This document shows, piece by piece, positions 7,910-17,829 of a DNA stretch of 64,000 bases. Position 1 is the first letter of the stretch, and each line of letters opens with the position of its first letter. The stretch is from JAKACA01 sp963769255 (GTDB lineage: Bacteria; Actinomycetota; Acidimicrobiia; Acidimicrobiales; Bog-793): contig CAVYKV010000001.1 in NCBI GenBank assembly GCA_963769255.1, forward strand, positions 3,224,001 through 3,288,000. The letters are read 5' to 3'. Position numbers and translations under genes: made by a program. Under the pieces are notes generated by a model. That model was not told the origin of the DNA. It searched no databases and worked only from the letters and a program-made list of their open reading frames with translations.

Positions 7910-10678
7910 GTGGGGGTGCAGGGGGAGCTGTCCGGCCGAGAACGCGAGCTCGCTGCGGTCGACGCCTTCCTCGAAAGGTCGAAACGGCGCCCGTCGGTGC
8001 TGACGTTGACGGGACCGCCCGGGATCGGCAAGACCGTGGTCTGGCGGGAGGCGCTTCGGCGCGCCGGGCTGCACGACTACACCGTGCTCTCTGCCCGGCC
8101 CGGCGAGGCGGAGCGGCGCCTCTCCTTCGCGGGCCTCACAGATCTCCTCCGGCCGATGGACCCTGCGGCGTTCGACTCACTCGTGCCCGTTCAGCACCAC
8201 GCCATCGACGTCGCCCTCATGCGCGCCCAAGCCGATCCTCACGTCTTCCAGCAGGGTGCGATCCCGGCCGCCGTGCTCTCCCTTCTCGAGGGTGCCGCCG
8301 GCACCCGGCCCGTGATCATCGGTGTCGACGATGCTCAGTGGCTCGATCAGGAGACGGCCGGGAGCCTCTCCTACGTCATGCGCCGTCTCGATGGACTACC
8401 GGTGGGGGTGGTCCTCACCGTTCGACGTGAGGGGGAGCGCCCGGCCACCTTCGAGTTTGCCGTCGCCGGCGACGAGCGGGAGGAGCTCGAGCTCGGCCCG
8501 CTCAGCGTCGCCAGCCTCCACGAAGTCCTGAAACGACAGCTCGGGCAGGTGCTCCCTCGTCCTGTGCTCGTCCGTATCGCCAACTCCTCCGGCGGCAACC
8601 CTTTCTACGCCCTCGAGATCGGGCGCGAGCTGGCACGCGTCGGCGTCCCCCCACTCGGTGAGCCCCTGCCGGTGCCGGCAGAGCTGCAGACGCTCGTTCG
8701 CTCCCGGATGCGCCGCCTACCGAACCGGACGAGAGAGGCGCTTCTCGTCGCCGCCTGCTTGTCGCAACCGACGACCCTCAGCGTCGATGCCGACGCCCTC
8801 GCCCCGGCCGAGGACGCGGGGATCACCCGGATCGAGGCCGAGGGCCGAGTCCGCTTCAGCCACCCGCTGCTCGCCGCCGCCGTGCGGGACTCCGCCTCAC
8901 CGTCGCGGCGCCGAGCCGTGCACCGGCTGCTCGCCGAGCTGGACCTTGACCCGGAGGAGCGAGCCCGGCACGCCGCCTTCGCGGCGGCCGGTCCGGACGA
9001 GTCCGTTGCCTGCGCGCTGGACGTCGCCGCCGAACACGCCGCCTCCCGCGGGGCAACGTCGGCAGCCATCGAGCTCTCCCGCCGGGCAATCGAGCAGACA
9101 CCCTCCCGGTCCGACAGCGCCCGCGTGCGACGGGTGCTGTCGTTCGCCAAGCACAGCCTGTTCGGTGGCGGGGACGTCTCGGAGGCGAAAGCGGCCCTCG
9201 AAGAGGGCCTGTCCACGGCAGACGACGAGCTGCGGGCGGAGTTGCGGCTGTGGTTGGCCATGGTGGCGCGCGGCGAGGGCCGTCCTCAGGCGGGTTACCC
9301 GCAGTTGCTCACGGCGCTCTTGGAGGCCGAGGACCCGAGGCTCATCGCCCGCATCCATCTCCAGGCGATGTGGATGTCGGAATGGGACCCGATCCGCGGC
9401 CTCCGCCATTGCGACGCCATGCTCGAATTGCTCGATCCGGCGGCCGATCCCGGTCTCTACTCCGGCGGCGTCCTCATGCAGGCGTACTTCCGGCTGCTGA
9501 GCGGTCAGGGTGCCGACGACGAGGCCGTGCAGCGCGGGCAGGCCATCGAGGACGCCCAGGTCGATCCTCGCGAGCGAAGCCCGGTGCCCATCATCTGGCC
9601 GCTGTTGAAAGACGATCTCGCCTCAGCGGTGTCGGTGCACACGAAACATCTGCGGTGGGCTCATGACATCGGGGACCAGGCGTTGGAGATGTCCATGGCC
9701 TGGTACCTCGGCTATCTGGAGATGTGGCGCGGCCGGGCGCGCCAGGCGGAGGAGTGGGCGAGCCACCTCGGGCGGCTCGTCGAACAGTGCGACCCGAGCT
9801 TCTCCTGGGGCGACAACCTCCTCCCGACCCTGAGAGGAATGCTGGAAGCACGTGCCGGCCGGCTCGAGGCGGCCAGGGAGGCAGCGGAGGCTGCGCTCGC
9901 TCACTGCAGGCGGATCGGCCGGGCGGAGGAGATCCCGGCGAGGGAAGTGCTCGGCTTCGTCGCCCTGTCGCTGGACGACGCCGCCGGCGTCGTCGACGCC
10001 CTTGCCGGGCCTGACGAGGTGCTTCAAGAGCTTGGCCAGCGCGAACCCGCCCAGACGCGCTTTCACCCGGATCTGATCGAGGCACTCATCAAGCTCGGGG
10101 AACTGCGGCGCGCCGAGGAAGTGCTCGGGCGCTTCGAAGAGCGAGGCCGCATCTTTCCGAGGCCATGGGTTCTCGCCACCGGGGCGCGGTGCCGAGCGCT
10201 GCTCCTGGCGGCCGGCGGCGACCTGGATGGGGCCATCGCTGCTGCCGTCGAGGCGATCCGTTTCCACGAGCAACTCGACATGCCCTTCGAGCGTGCCCGC
10301 ACGCTGCTCGTGCAGGGTCAACTCCTGCGACGGCGAAAGGAGCGGCGCGAGGCCCGGACAACCCTGCACGAGGCGCGGTCGGCCTTCGAAGCACTGGGGG
10401 CGCCCATCTGGGCGGAGCGTGCGGCTGCGGAGTTACAAAGGATCCCCGTCCGGCGATCGACGGCGGAGCTCAGCGTGACGGAAGCCACCGTCGCCCGCCT
10501 TGCGGCCACCGGCCTGACGAACCGCCAGATCGCCGATCGTGCCTTTCTCAGCCCGAAGACGGTCGAGGGCAATCTCGCCAGGGTCTATATGAAGCTCGGC
10601 ATCCGGTCGCGGGCCGAACTGGGACGCGCCATCGCCGAACGGGAGTCCCGCACCGGCAGCTCGGCGGCGGAGGCGTGA
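7910..10678 (+). CDS. LuxR-family transcriptional regulator with AAA ATPase domain (LAL type)
   Basis: About 922 residues. A P-loop lies near the N-terminus (LTGPPGIGKTVVW) with Walker B VIIGVDDAQWLD near residue 145, followed by a winged-helix-like and long TPR-like middle. The last ~65 residues are a LuxR helix-turn-helix (ELSVTEATVARLAATGLTNRQIADRAF, then KTVEGNLARVYMKLGI). This is the MalT/LAL architecture, an ATP-dependent transcriptional activator. The true start is probably GTG at 7910 or 7916, where the family's 'L.GRERELAAVDAFL' begins; a start at 7820 would add a non-conserved lead. No clear ribosome site precedes either. It is divergent from the DUF4242-like gene, which it may control. 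Confidence 0.9.
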   Translation: MGVQGELSGRERELAAVDAFLERSKRRPSVLTLTGPPGIGKTVVWREALRRAGLHDYTVLSARPGEAERRLSFAGLTDLLRPMDPAAFDSLVPVQHHAIDVALMRAQADPHVFQQGAIPAAVLSLLEGAAGTRPVIIGVDDAQWLDQETAGSLSYVMRRLDGLPVGVVLTVRREGERPATFEFAVAGDEREELELGPLSVASLHEVLKRQLGQVLPRPVLVRIANSSGGNPFYALEIGRELARVGVPPLGEPLPVPAELQTLVRSRMRRLPNRTREALLVAACLSQPTTLSVDADALAPAEDAGITRIEAEGRVRFSHPLLAAAVRDSASPSRRRAVHRLLAELDLDPEERARHAAFAAAGPDESVACALDVAAEHAASRGATSAAIELSRRAIEQTPSRSDSARVRRVLSFAKHSLFGGGDVSEAKAALEEGLSTADDELRAELRLWLAMVARGEGRPQAGYPQLLTALLEAEDPRLIARIHLQAMWMSEWDPIRGLRHCDAMLELLDPAADPGLYSGGVLMQAYFRLLSGQGADDEAVQRGQAIEDAQVDPRERSPVPIIWPLLKDDLASAVSVHTKHLRWAHDIGDQALEMSMAWYLGYLEMWRGRARQAEEWASHLGRLVEQCDPSFSWGDNLLPTLRGMLEARAGRLEAAREAAEAALAHCRRIGRAEEIPAREVLGFVALSLDDAAGVVDALAGPDEVLQELGQREPAQTRFHPDLIEALIKLGELRRAEEVLGRFEERGRIFPRPWVLATGARCRALLLAAGGDLDGAIAAAVEAIRFHEQLDMPFERARTLLVQGQLLRRRKERREARTTLHEARSAFEALGAPIWAERAAAELQRIPVRRSTAELSVTEATVARLAATGLTNRQIADRAFLSPKTVEGNLARVYMKLGIRSRAELGRAIAERESRTGSSAAEA

Positions 10679-10732
10679 CCGCCCGTAGGCGGATCGAAGG
10701 ATGTGGTCGCGCCCGGGCCGGCGGTCGTGTGG

Positions 10733-11833
10733 TCAGCAGCCTGCCGGCGGCAGCGGCACACCGCGACGGGCGAGCAGCGCCTTCAGGGACTGGATGACCG
10801 GAGAGACCTCGTTGTTGAGGTCCGCGCCCTGGGCCTTGTAGGCGCGCTGCTCGGCCTCGACGATGAGGCGGTCCTGGCGGAAGATGCCTTCGGTGAACAG
10901 GGTGATGACCGGCCACAGGAGATGGATCACACCGGGGATCGGGGGCTTTTGGACCATGATCAGGCCGTAGGTGTGGTTGCGGTGCTGGGTCCGGTCGGTG
11001 GGCACGTAGACGTTCCACAGGTCGAGGGCGGGGGGTTGGTCGTTCTTGCCGTCGGTCCAGTAACGCAGCGTCTGGTAGGGGTAGCCGGTGCGGATGGTCA
11101 TCAGGTCGGCGAATTTGTCGCTGTTGTTGGTGCCGATGATCAAGCGCTCGCCCAGGGACTGCTTGCCCTCGGTGCGGGCGAAGGAGTAGTCCGCCTCCAG
11201 CCAGTCCTCGCCCTCGCGGACGTCCAGCAGCTTGGCCCGGATCCGGCCCATCAGACTGCGGTGCAGGAACTGATGGTTCATGTCCATGAGGTTCTCGTGC
11301 ATGAACGAGTAGTGGCAGGCGATCTCCCGATCCAGCACCCGGAACTTGAATCGGGGGTCGCCGTAATAGGGCAACTCCGGCAGCGCCGCGACCCGTGCCA
11401 CTTCCTGGTCGCCCGGGAAGACGAACACGAAGCCGTACGCCTCACGGCAGGCATAGCCGCGAACTCCGTTGGGCAGCGTCCGTTCCCGGTTCAGGTACGG
11501 GACGCTCACGCACGCACCGGTGCGGTCGTAGGTCCAACAGTGATAGCCACACTGCAACCGCTCGTTCTTCACGACGCCCAAGCTCAGCGGCACCTGGCGA
11601 TGGGCGCAGCGGTCCTCCAGGGCAAACGGCTTGCCCGTCTTCGGCCGAACCAGCACGATCTCCGTCCCGGCAAACCTCACGGCGAGTGTCTTCTCGGGCC
11701 TGAGATCGCGGGACCGGGCGACGGGGTACCAGAAGCTCGGGTCGAGGCCTGTGCTGCGGGTCGGCGGGATGTCACTGGCAGGAGTGACGTCACGGAACTG
11801 CCGCCATGCCGGCTTCGTCTGTTGGACTGACAT
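10733..11833 (-). CDS. Rieske [2Fe-2S] ring-hydroxylating oxygenase, alpha subunit type
   Basis: A 366-residue protein. The Rieske cluster ligands are visible as CAH and CGYHCW (about 17 residues apart, near residues 84-105). The mononuclear iron site of the catalytic domain is suggested by NLMDMNHQFLHR near residue 175. This fits the oxygenase component of Rieske non-haem iron enzymes such as the PaO/vanillate demethylase group. No ferredoxin or reductase gene is adjacent. ATG at 11833 is preferred to a TTG three codons upstream. The gene lies 52 bases downstream of a flavin-fold gene on the same strand and may share its transcript. It converges with the LAL regulator. The substrate is unknown. 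Confidence 0.9.
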   Translation of the reverse strand: MSVQQTKPAWRQFRDVTPASDIPPTRSTGLDPSFWYPVARSRDLRPEKTLAVRFAGTEIVLVRPKTGKPFALEDRCAHRQVPLSLGVVKNERLQCGYHCWTYDRTGACVSVPYLNRERTLPNGVRGYACREAYGFVFVFPGDQEVARVAALPELPYYGDPRFKFRVLDREIACHYSFMHENLMDMNHQFLHRSLMGRIRAKLLDVREGEDWLEADYSFARTEGKQSLGERLIIGTNNSDKFADLMTIRTGYPYQTLRYWTDGKNDQPPALDLWNVYVPTDRTQHRNHTYGLIMVQKPPIPGVIHLLWPVITLFTEGIFRQDRLIVEAEQRAYKAQGADLNNEVSPVIQSLKALLARRGVPLPPAGC

Positions 11834-11885
11834 GCCGTGCAACGTTAATCGGGCGGCTCCACGCCGGCTGGAGCAGGGTGAAGAC

Positions 11886-12410
11886 TCAGAACCTGAAGCG
11901 AGTCAGCCCGCCCGGCTCGGTGCCGAGTACCACGGTCACCGAACGTGCCTTCAGGCGATAGACGTTCCACGGCGGTGGTCCCTGCGACGGGGCGTTGAAG
12001 GGGGCGGTGATACCGGCCCCGGTCTCATCGACTTCGGCAGGCCACCCCTGCTCCGCCCAGGCCTTCGCAAGGCGCCTCAGTGTGGCCGGGTCCGTCTCCC
12101 GCGCCGCCTCACCCTCGGCGACGACGTCCGCATCCTGGATCGACACCGCCATCGAGCAGCGCGGGTCGCGGGCGACGTTGCGACCTTTCCGGGTGGCCGA
12201 TCCCGTCTGGAACCAGAAGCTCCCGTCCAGCCAGAGCGCTCCGACGGCGGTCACGTGCGGGCTCCCGTCATCGTTCACCGTCGAGAGCCACGTCGTACGG
12301 GCGTTGCGGGCGTCCGGGGCCGGCCGCGATCCGGCGTCGAGCTTCTCGGCGACGTCCGCCCAGTCCACCGGGGGTAGCCCGTCCGTCGCACCCAGGTTGA
12401 TGATGTCCAT
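11886..12410 (-). CDS. Pyridoxamine 5'-phosphate oxidase-like FMN-binding protein
   Basis: A 174-residue split-barrel protein. The family pattern is ARTTWLSTVNDDGSPHVTAVGALWLDG near residue 40, then FWFQTGSATRKGRNVARDPRCSMAVS, and a terminal VYRLKARSVTVV. Such proteins bind FMN, F420 or haem; most actinobacterial members of this length are F420- or FMN-dependent reductases of unknown substrate. The ATG at 12410 follows GGAAGGGAG. The longer open frame upstream has no family similarity. Confidence 0.87.
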   Translation of the reverse strand: MDIINLGATDGLPPVDWADVAEKLDAGSRPAPDARNARTTWLSTVNDDGSPHVTAVGALWLDGSFWFQTGSATRKGRNVARDPRCSMAVSIQDADVVAEGEAARETDPATLRRLAKAWAEQGWPAEVDETGAGITAPFNAPSQGPPPWNVYRLKARSVTVVLGTEPGGLTRFRF

Positions 12411-12576
12411 GACGTCTCCCTTCCTCGTGGTCAGGTAGCACTGGTCACTGTCGCCTCGTCCATCAGACGGCTCGCCGTCGAGCAAGTCATCGCCAAGGCG
12501 TCGCGGATCGCAAAGGCCCTCTCGTTGCACACGAGCCACGTGCTGGCAGAACCTGCTCAAAACGGCGATAGGTCGC

Positions 12577-15500
12577 TCATCCGCTGGCCAGTATGGAGGC
12601 GGCCTCGAAGAAATCGGCCGGCATTGAGCGGTCCAGCCTCCACGTGATGGCCATGGGTCTACTGCCGGCGTGGGTCACGTAGCGGGCCGGGCCGAGGAAG
12701 AAGTACGGCTGCGCCCCAAACTCGCCCGAGCTGGCCTCTCGGCAGAACAGCAGCACCCGACTACCCCTGTCGACGTGGTTGATGTAGCGCTGGCCAGTCG
12801 GCGATTCGGAGCTCGTAGTGCTTTGCGACTCCCAGTGGATCAGGTCGGGGCTGACGGCGTAGTCGCGGTACATCGTTGTTGGGGAGTAGTCACGCTCGGT
12901 CTTGAGCAGCGTGAAGGTGAAGACGTCGGCTCGCTCCTCCGCGGCGAACCGCACACCTTCGCGGTCGTTGGCGGGCGAGCGGCCCATCGAGGCGCGGCCT
13001 ACCGCGGCCAGCAGCTCGTCGATGCTGTAGCGACAGTGCACCCACAATGGCACCGTGCCCATCGCCGAAAGCGGCACCGGCAGGTGACTGATGCGCGAAG
13101 CGGCCACCTCGAGTACCTGGACGATCTCATGGCGAACCGCTGGGTTTGCCCAGAGTTGGGCCCATCCGGACGAGTAGTCGGAGAACCCTCCGCCGTCGCG
13201 CCAGAGCGAAAAGAAGAGCATCAAGAGGAGACGCTCCTCCCGATCGCCCAAGCCTTCCATCGCCGGAGGAACAGGAGCGTTGAGGATCTCCCTCCAGATG
13301 GTCAGCCGTTCCTGGTCGTCCACGTGCAGGAAACGGGCGGTCCGACGTAGCAGCTGGTCCTCCCCCGGACCAGGTGAGGGACCGGGAAAGCCAGCGTCCC
13401 GGCGCGGGCCGGTCCAGGACTGGCGCCGATAGATGGTCGCCGGATCGCGCCCGGACGATCTGAGGTATTCCGCGAGGGATATGTCCCCGTGCCGGCGGAC
13501 GTCATCCACCAGCTGCGGGCGGCGAAGGACAACCTGCTCCTTGACATTGTCCAGCACGAGCTCCCGGGCGACCCGATCGAGATGGATGGAACTACCGGCG
13601 GGCAGAAACGGGAAGCCATGCTCGATCTGGCGTATCAGCTCCGAGCGCGAGGTCCCCGTGAGCGCCAGGTAGCGGATGTCCCAACGAAACCGGCGGTCGT
13701 GCTGGCCGACGAAGTCGAGCACGGTGAGGCAGGCCTTGCCGGCAGTGCGGCGCAGGCCACGGCCGAGCTGCTGGAGGAACACCGTGGCGCTCTCCGTGGG
13801 CCGAAGGAAGAGGACGGTGTCCACCTCGGGGACGTCAACCCCTTCGTTGAAAAGGTCGACGGCGAAGACGGTATTGACCCTGCGGCCCCGAAGGTCTCGC
13901 AAGGCACGGTTGCGGGTCTCAGCGTCGGTGTTGGCGTCGACGGCGACAGCTGGGATACCGGCATCATTGAAGACGCGGGCCATGTAGTGCGCATGGTCGA
14001 TCGACACGCAGAAGCCGAGCGCCCGCATGGCCCCGGCGTCCGTGACGAGATCGCGCAGGCTACGGATGACGATGGCGGCTCGGGCACCATTGCCCGTGTA
14101 GAGGTTGGAGAGGCCTCGCACGTCGTAGGCGCCTCGACGCCAGTCGATGCCGCGGAGGTCAGTGTTATCGGCGACGCCGAAGTAGTTGAAGGGGCAAAGC
14201 AGGTCCTGCTCGAGGGCATGCCACAAACGGAGCTCGGTCGCGATGTGCCCGCCGAACCACTCGGTAATGTCTCCGCCGTCAGCCCGTTCAGGCGTGGCTG
14301 TGAGGCCCAGCAGCACCTTGGGCCGGACGTGCTCAAGAAGGCGCCGATAGGTCGCCGCTTCGGCGTGGTGGAATTCGTCGACGATCACCACGTCGAACTG
14401 GGCGGGTTGGACCGAGGCGAGGCCGTCGGCATGGAGACTCTGTATGGAGGCGAACACATTGCGCCACTCGGTGGGCCGGTAGCCGCCCACCCACGTCTCA
14501 CCGAATGCACCGTCGGCCATCACGGCGGCGAAGGTGGACCTACTCTGCTGGAGGATCTCTCGACGGTGGGCGACGAAGAGAAGCGACAGCTCGCCGAGTT
14601 CCTCTACCAGCCGGCGAATAGTCGAGCGCGGCCACGACGGTCTTGCCGGTCCCCGTGGCCGCGACCACCAGGTTCCGCCAGCGGCCGTGAACCTTGCGCT
14701 CGACGTCGAGCTGGTCGAGCATCGCCTGCTGGTACTGGTAGGGACGGACTTCCAAGCCTGAGATGTCGATGGGCGTTTGGCCTTGGGCGGTCCGGAGGGC
14801 CTGGTCGAGCCGGGTGCCATCGCGATCGGGGTCGTAGTCCTCGAAGCGGGGGTCTGCCCAATAGGAGTCGAACGTGGCGGCGAACTTTTGGAGGAGGAGG
14901 GGTGTGTCGCCCCTGGAAAGGCGGACGTTCCACTCCAGGCCATCCACAAGGGCCGAACGGGACATATTGGAGGAGCCGACGTAGCCGGTGTCCCAACCAG
15001 TGTCACGGCGGAACAGCCAGGCCTTGGCATGCAAGCGGGTGGTGCGGGTCTCGTAGCTGATCTTGACTTCTGCACCGCGACGTGCGAGCTCATCAACCGC
15101 TCGACGCTCGGTGGCGCCCACGTAGGTGGTGGTGATGACCCGAAGGGGTCGGCCCCGACGGCGGTGTTCGCCAATGGCGTCGAGGAGGAGACGGAGGCCC
15201 TGCCACATGATAAAGGCGCAGAGAAGGTCCACCTGGTCGGCTGCGGCGATCTCGGCGGCCAGTTCCTCATGCAGAGCTGGCTCGCCTCGGGCGTTGATCA
15301 ACAAGTCGGCGCGTCGAAGGGGGTTTCGGGGTCGAGGCGTGTCGGGACCGATAGCGAGGAGCATCCTGGGACCACCGGCGACGAGATCGGCCGGCTCGGC
15401 CCGATGTGTCTCCTCGATCAGGTAACTGATGACGGTGTTGGCGACGGCGAGGCGGCGATCCGGTGGCAGGGATTGGAGGACCCGGGCTGCGACTGCTTCG

Positions 15501-15691
15501 AGATGGGCTGCGAGAAGCTCGGTGGCTTCTGCGGGGTCGACCGGCTCGATCCGGGCCTCGAGTGCGAGCTGGTCGAGGAGTGTGTCGAGACCGGCGGTGA
15601 TCAGCTCGTCATAGACCCCCTCGGGCGAGCCGCCTTCCACAGACGAGACGGTATACGAGGTACCTTCGTGTGGTGCATCTCGAGAACGCAC
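12577..15691 (-). pseudogene. PLD-nuclease / superfamily 2 helicase / DUF3427 protein, single-base frameshift
   Basis: Two overlapping frames join into one protein of about 1,037 residues. The first (15691 to ~14618) has a phospholipase D-like nuclease half with LHAKAWLF and YVGSSNMS (the HxK...N/D site), then a helicase Walker A (AATGTGKTVVAALDY). The second frame picks up directly with RRLVEELGELSLLFVAHR and carries DEFHH (motif II), LLGLTATPERADGGD (motif III), FNEGVDVPEVD and QQLGRGLRR (motifs V and VI), then DUF3427 (FPFLPAG, DYSPTTMYRDYAVS, TGQRYINH). Removing one T from the TT at 14617-14618 restores the frame. GTG at 15691 or 15640 are candidate starts. The architecture is typical of genes in defence islands. 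hipBA follows on the other strand. Whether the protein is made depends on whether the frameshift is real. Confidence 0.85.
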
Positions 15692-16060
15692 CTCGCGGCC
15701 TCGTCCGCGAAGACAGCTCGATCGTGACGGCGGTTGTCACTCCGAGGAGCAGCTTGACCTGACCGAGCCGGGTTGCCGGCGACGACCGTCGACCGAGAAG
15801 CCGACATCATGGCTCGCCACTCGGAGCTCAGGCACCAGACTGCCGTCCCCACCACTATGCAAGAGTTCATCAGGTACGGACAGCCGTCGTGCTGGGCCGT
15901 TCGCCTGGCTCGCATGGGCGAGACGTGGGTCTAGACCTCTGGTCTATCCACGAACCGACGTCGCGCTTGACGTCCCGCAGATCGTCGAGAGCTCTCAGCG
16001 GGCGACCCACCCAGCCGTGAGGGGACTGGTCGGTCGGCTGCGGCTCGCGGGACGTGGTCC
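15692..16060. other. Gene-free stretch between helicase and hipBA
   Basis: About 370 bases between the divergent helicase gene and the hipBA promoter. I see no conserved reading frame, RNA gene or repeat here. It presumably holds the helicase promoter. Confidence 0.5.
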
Positions 16061-16164
16061 TGAAATCCGGACCGCAGATCGATTTCCGGAAATCAAGACA
16101 CAGTTTCTTGTCCCGAAATCCAGACGGTATTACCATGTCCGGATATGGAGACATCCGACTCTTC
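16061..16164 (+). promoter_or_regulatory. hipBA promoter with repeated operator-like sites
   Basis: Four related sites lie before and over the hipB start: TGAAATCCGGAC at 16061, a perfect palindrome GATTTCCGGAAATC at 16081-16094, CGAAATCCAGAC near 16114, and an imperfect 20-base palindrome ATGTCCGGAT/ATGGAGACAT at 16135-16154. A promoter-like pair, TTCTTG (about 16105) and TATTAC (about 16128) with a 17-base spacer, straddles the third site, so a repressor there would block the polymerase. This is the known layout of hipBA autoregulation, where HipB binds several operators. The short distance from the -10 box to the ATG suggests a leaderless or nearly leaderless transcript. Confidence 0.6.
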
Positions 16165-16399
16165 CCCGACCTCCCATGGGTCATATCGCGTCTACACCGC
16201 GGAGTCCTTGGGCGCGGCCATCCGCCAGTACCGGACGGAGGCGGGGCTCTCCCAGGCTCAGCTCGCTGAGATCGCCGGGCTGAACCGGACCTACCTCTCG
16301 AATCTCGAAAGCGGTAAGGAGACGGAGCAAATCCGCCGGATCTTGCGGGTGCTCCGGCAACTGGGCGTGCGCATGACCCTGGTCAAGGCGGACTGGTAG
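16145..16399 (+). CDS. hipB: HipB-type antitoxin, XRE-family HTH
   Basis: An 84-residue protein. A helix-turn-helix occupies residues ~22-70: LGAAIRQYRTEAGLSQAQLAEIAGLN, then RTYLSNLESGKE. The C-terminus (ILRVLRQLGVRMTLVKADW) resembles the HipB dimerisation strand. It would bind and neutralise the HipA kinase and repress its own promoter. The stop codon TAG overlaps the GTG start of hipA by one base, so the two genes are translationally coupled. Confidence 0.88.
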   Translation: METSDSSPTSHGSYRVYTAESLGAAIRQYRTEAGLSQAQLAEIAGLNRTYLSNLESGKETEQIRRILRVLRQLGVRMTLVKADW

Positions 16400-17625
16400 T
16401 GGCGCACAAGCTTGCCGTCTGGCTCTACGGATCGTGCGTGGCGACGATCGACAGCGAAAGGCGCCGACCGCGTCTGACCTACACGGACGAGGCGCGCCGC
16501 CTGTACGCACCAGGTACGCCCCTGCTGTCGCTGTCGCTGCCTGTTCGGGCAGAACGCTTTCCTCAAGGCATCGTTCGACCGTTCCTCGACGGCCTTCTCC
16601 CCGAAGGCGAGTCGCGACGGCTCATCGCCCGAGAGGTCGGAGCTGATGCCGACGACACATACGGGTTGATCAAAGCGCTCGGTCGGGACTGTGCCGGCGC
16701 CATCGTCATCCAGCCGATGGAGGAGTCCGCCCCGCCACCGTCGACGACCCTGACCGCCGAGCCCCTCTCCGACGAGGAACTCGCCGACCTCGTGCGCAAC
16801 CTCAGGCGCGCCCCACTCGGCGCAGGGGGCCGGGTTCGGGTTTCGCTCGCCGGTGTGCAGGAGAAGCTGCTCCTGACGCGGAGGCCGGACGGCGTGTGGG
16901 GCCGGCCAGTGGACGGCACGCCGTCCACGCACATCCTCAAGGCGGAGATCGCCGCCTACCCGAACACGGTCGAGAACGAGGCCTTCTGCATGCGCGTCGC
17001 GAAGCACCTCGGCCTCCGGGTCGCGAACGTGGAGACGACGGAGGTTGCGGGACGCAAGCTGATCGTCGTCGAGCGCTACGACCGCTTGGTTCAACCGGAC
17101 GGCACTGTGGAGCGGATCCACCAGGAGGACTGCTGCCAGGCGACCGGGACGAGGCCGGACCACAAGTACCAGGAGGACGGTGGGCCGTCGCTGGCGCGGA
17201 TCGCCGACATCGTCGCCGCCGTGACCGTCCGGGGCTCTGTGGAACGCCTCCTGCAAGCGGTGACGCTCAACACGTTGCTCGGAAACGGCGACGCTCACGC
17301 CAAGAACTTCTCGCTCCTCCACGAACGCTCCGGAGTCCTGCACCTCGCCCCTCTCTACGACGCGATGTGCACGCTGACCTACGACAACGACCGGCTGGCG
17401 ATGCACGTGGACGATGTCCACCGGACAAACCGGGTGACCGCTGAGCGACTCGTCAATGAAGGAGCGAGCTGGGGTCTGCCACGCCAGCGGTGCGAGGAGA
17501 TCGTCACTGACCTCCTCGACCGTTCCCCAGGCGCCATCGAGGCTGCTCGGGACGACACGGCCGGAGTTCCGGATTCGATCGTCAGCGCCGTCGAGGGCCA
17601 GCTCGCGCAGCTCCGAACCGAGTAG
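16399..17625 (+). CDS. hipA: HipA-type serine/threonine kinase toxin
   Basis: 408 residues, the usual length for HipA. The N-terminal subdomain (WLYGSCVATI, then PFLDGLLPEGESRR) is followed by the P-loop-like VSLAGVQEKLLL near residue 150, STHILKAEI (the ATP-binding Lys), the NEAFCMRVAKHLGL helix, the catalytic GNGDAHAKNFSLL (catalytic Asp) near residue 295, and APLYDAMCT (Mg-binding Asp). In E. coli HipA phosphorylates GltX and causes growth arrest; the target here is inferred. All kinase motifs are intact, so this toxin should be functional. It forms an operon with hipB. Confidence 0.93.
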   Translation: MAHKLAVWLYGSCVATIDSERRRPRLTYTDEARRLYAPGTPLLSLSLPVRAERFPQGIVRPFLDGLLPEGESRRLIAREVGADADDTYGLIKALGRDCAGAIVIQPMEESAPPPSTTLTAEPLSDEELADLVRNLRRAPLGAGGRVRVSLAGVQEKLLLTRRPDGVWGRPVDGTPSTHILKAEIAAYPNTVENEAFCMRVAKHLGLRVANVETTEVAGRKLIVVERYDRLVQPDGTVERIHQEDCCQATGTRPDHKYQEDGGPSLARIADIVAAVTVRGSVERLLQAVTLNTLLGNGDAHAKNFSLLHERSGVLHLAPLYDAMCTLTYDNDRLAMHVDDVHRTNRVTAERLVNEGASWGLPRQRCEEIVTDLLDRSPGAIEAARDDTAGVPDSIVSAVEGQLAQLRTE

Positions 17626-17829
17626 TCCGCAACGCACGCCGCCGACTCTCCTCAACCGCCCGGCGGCACGGCCCCACGATCTCGGCGACCTGAGACTCCG
17701 AGAGCGGGGAGCGACCCCGTGAATGCAAGATGGTCGAGGAACCTCGAGGGTCGATGTCGAAGGACCGCATACCCGTTCGACGTACGTGCGAGAAAGTACC
17801 CCGGAGGAACGACAAGGAGAGTGATCGGG

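Noticed and set aside
5936..8074. Secreted protein gene starting near 8074
   Set aside because: The extension covers the DUF4242-like gene and the LAL start; the ATG at 7471 has a ribosome site and signal peptide.
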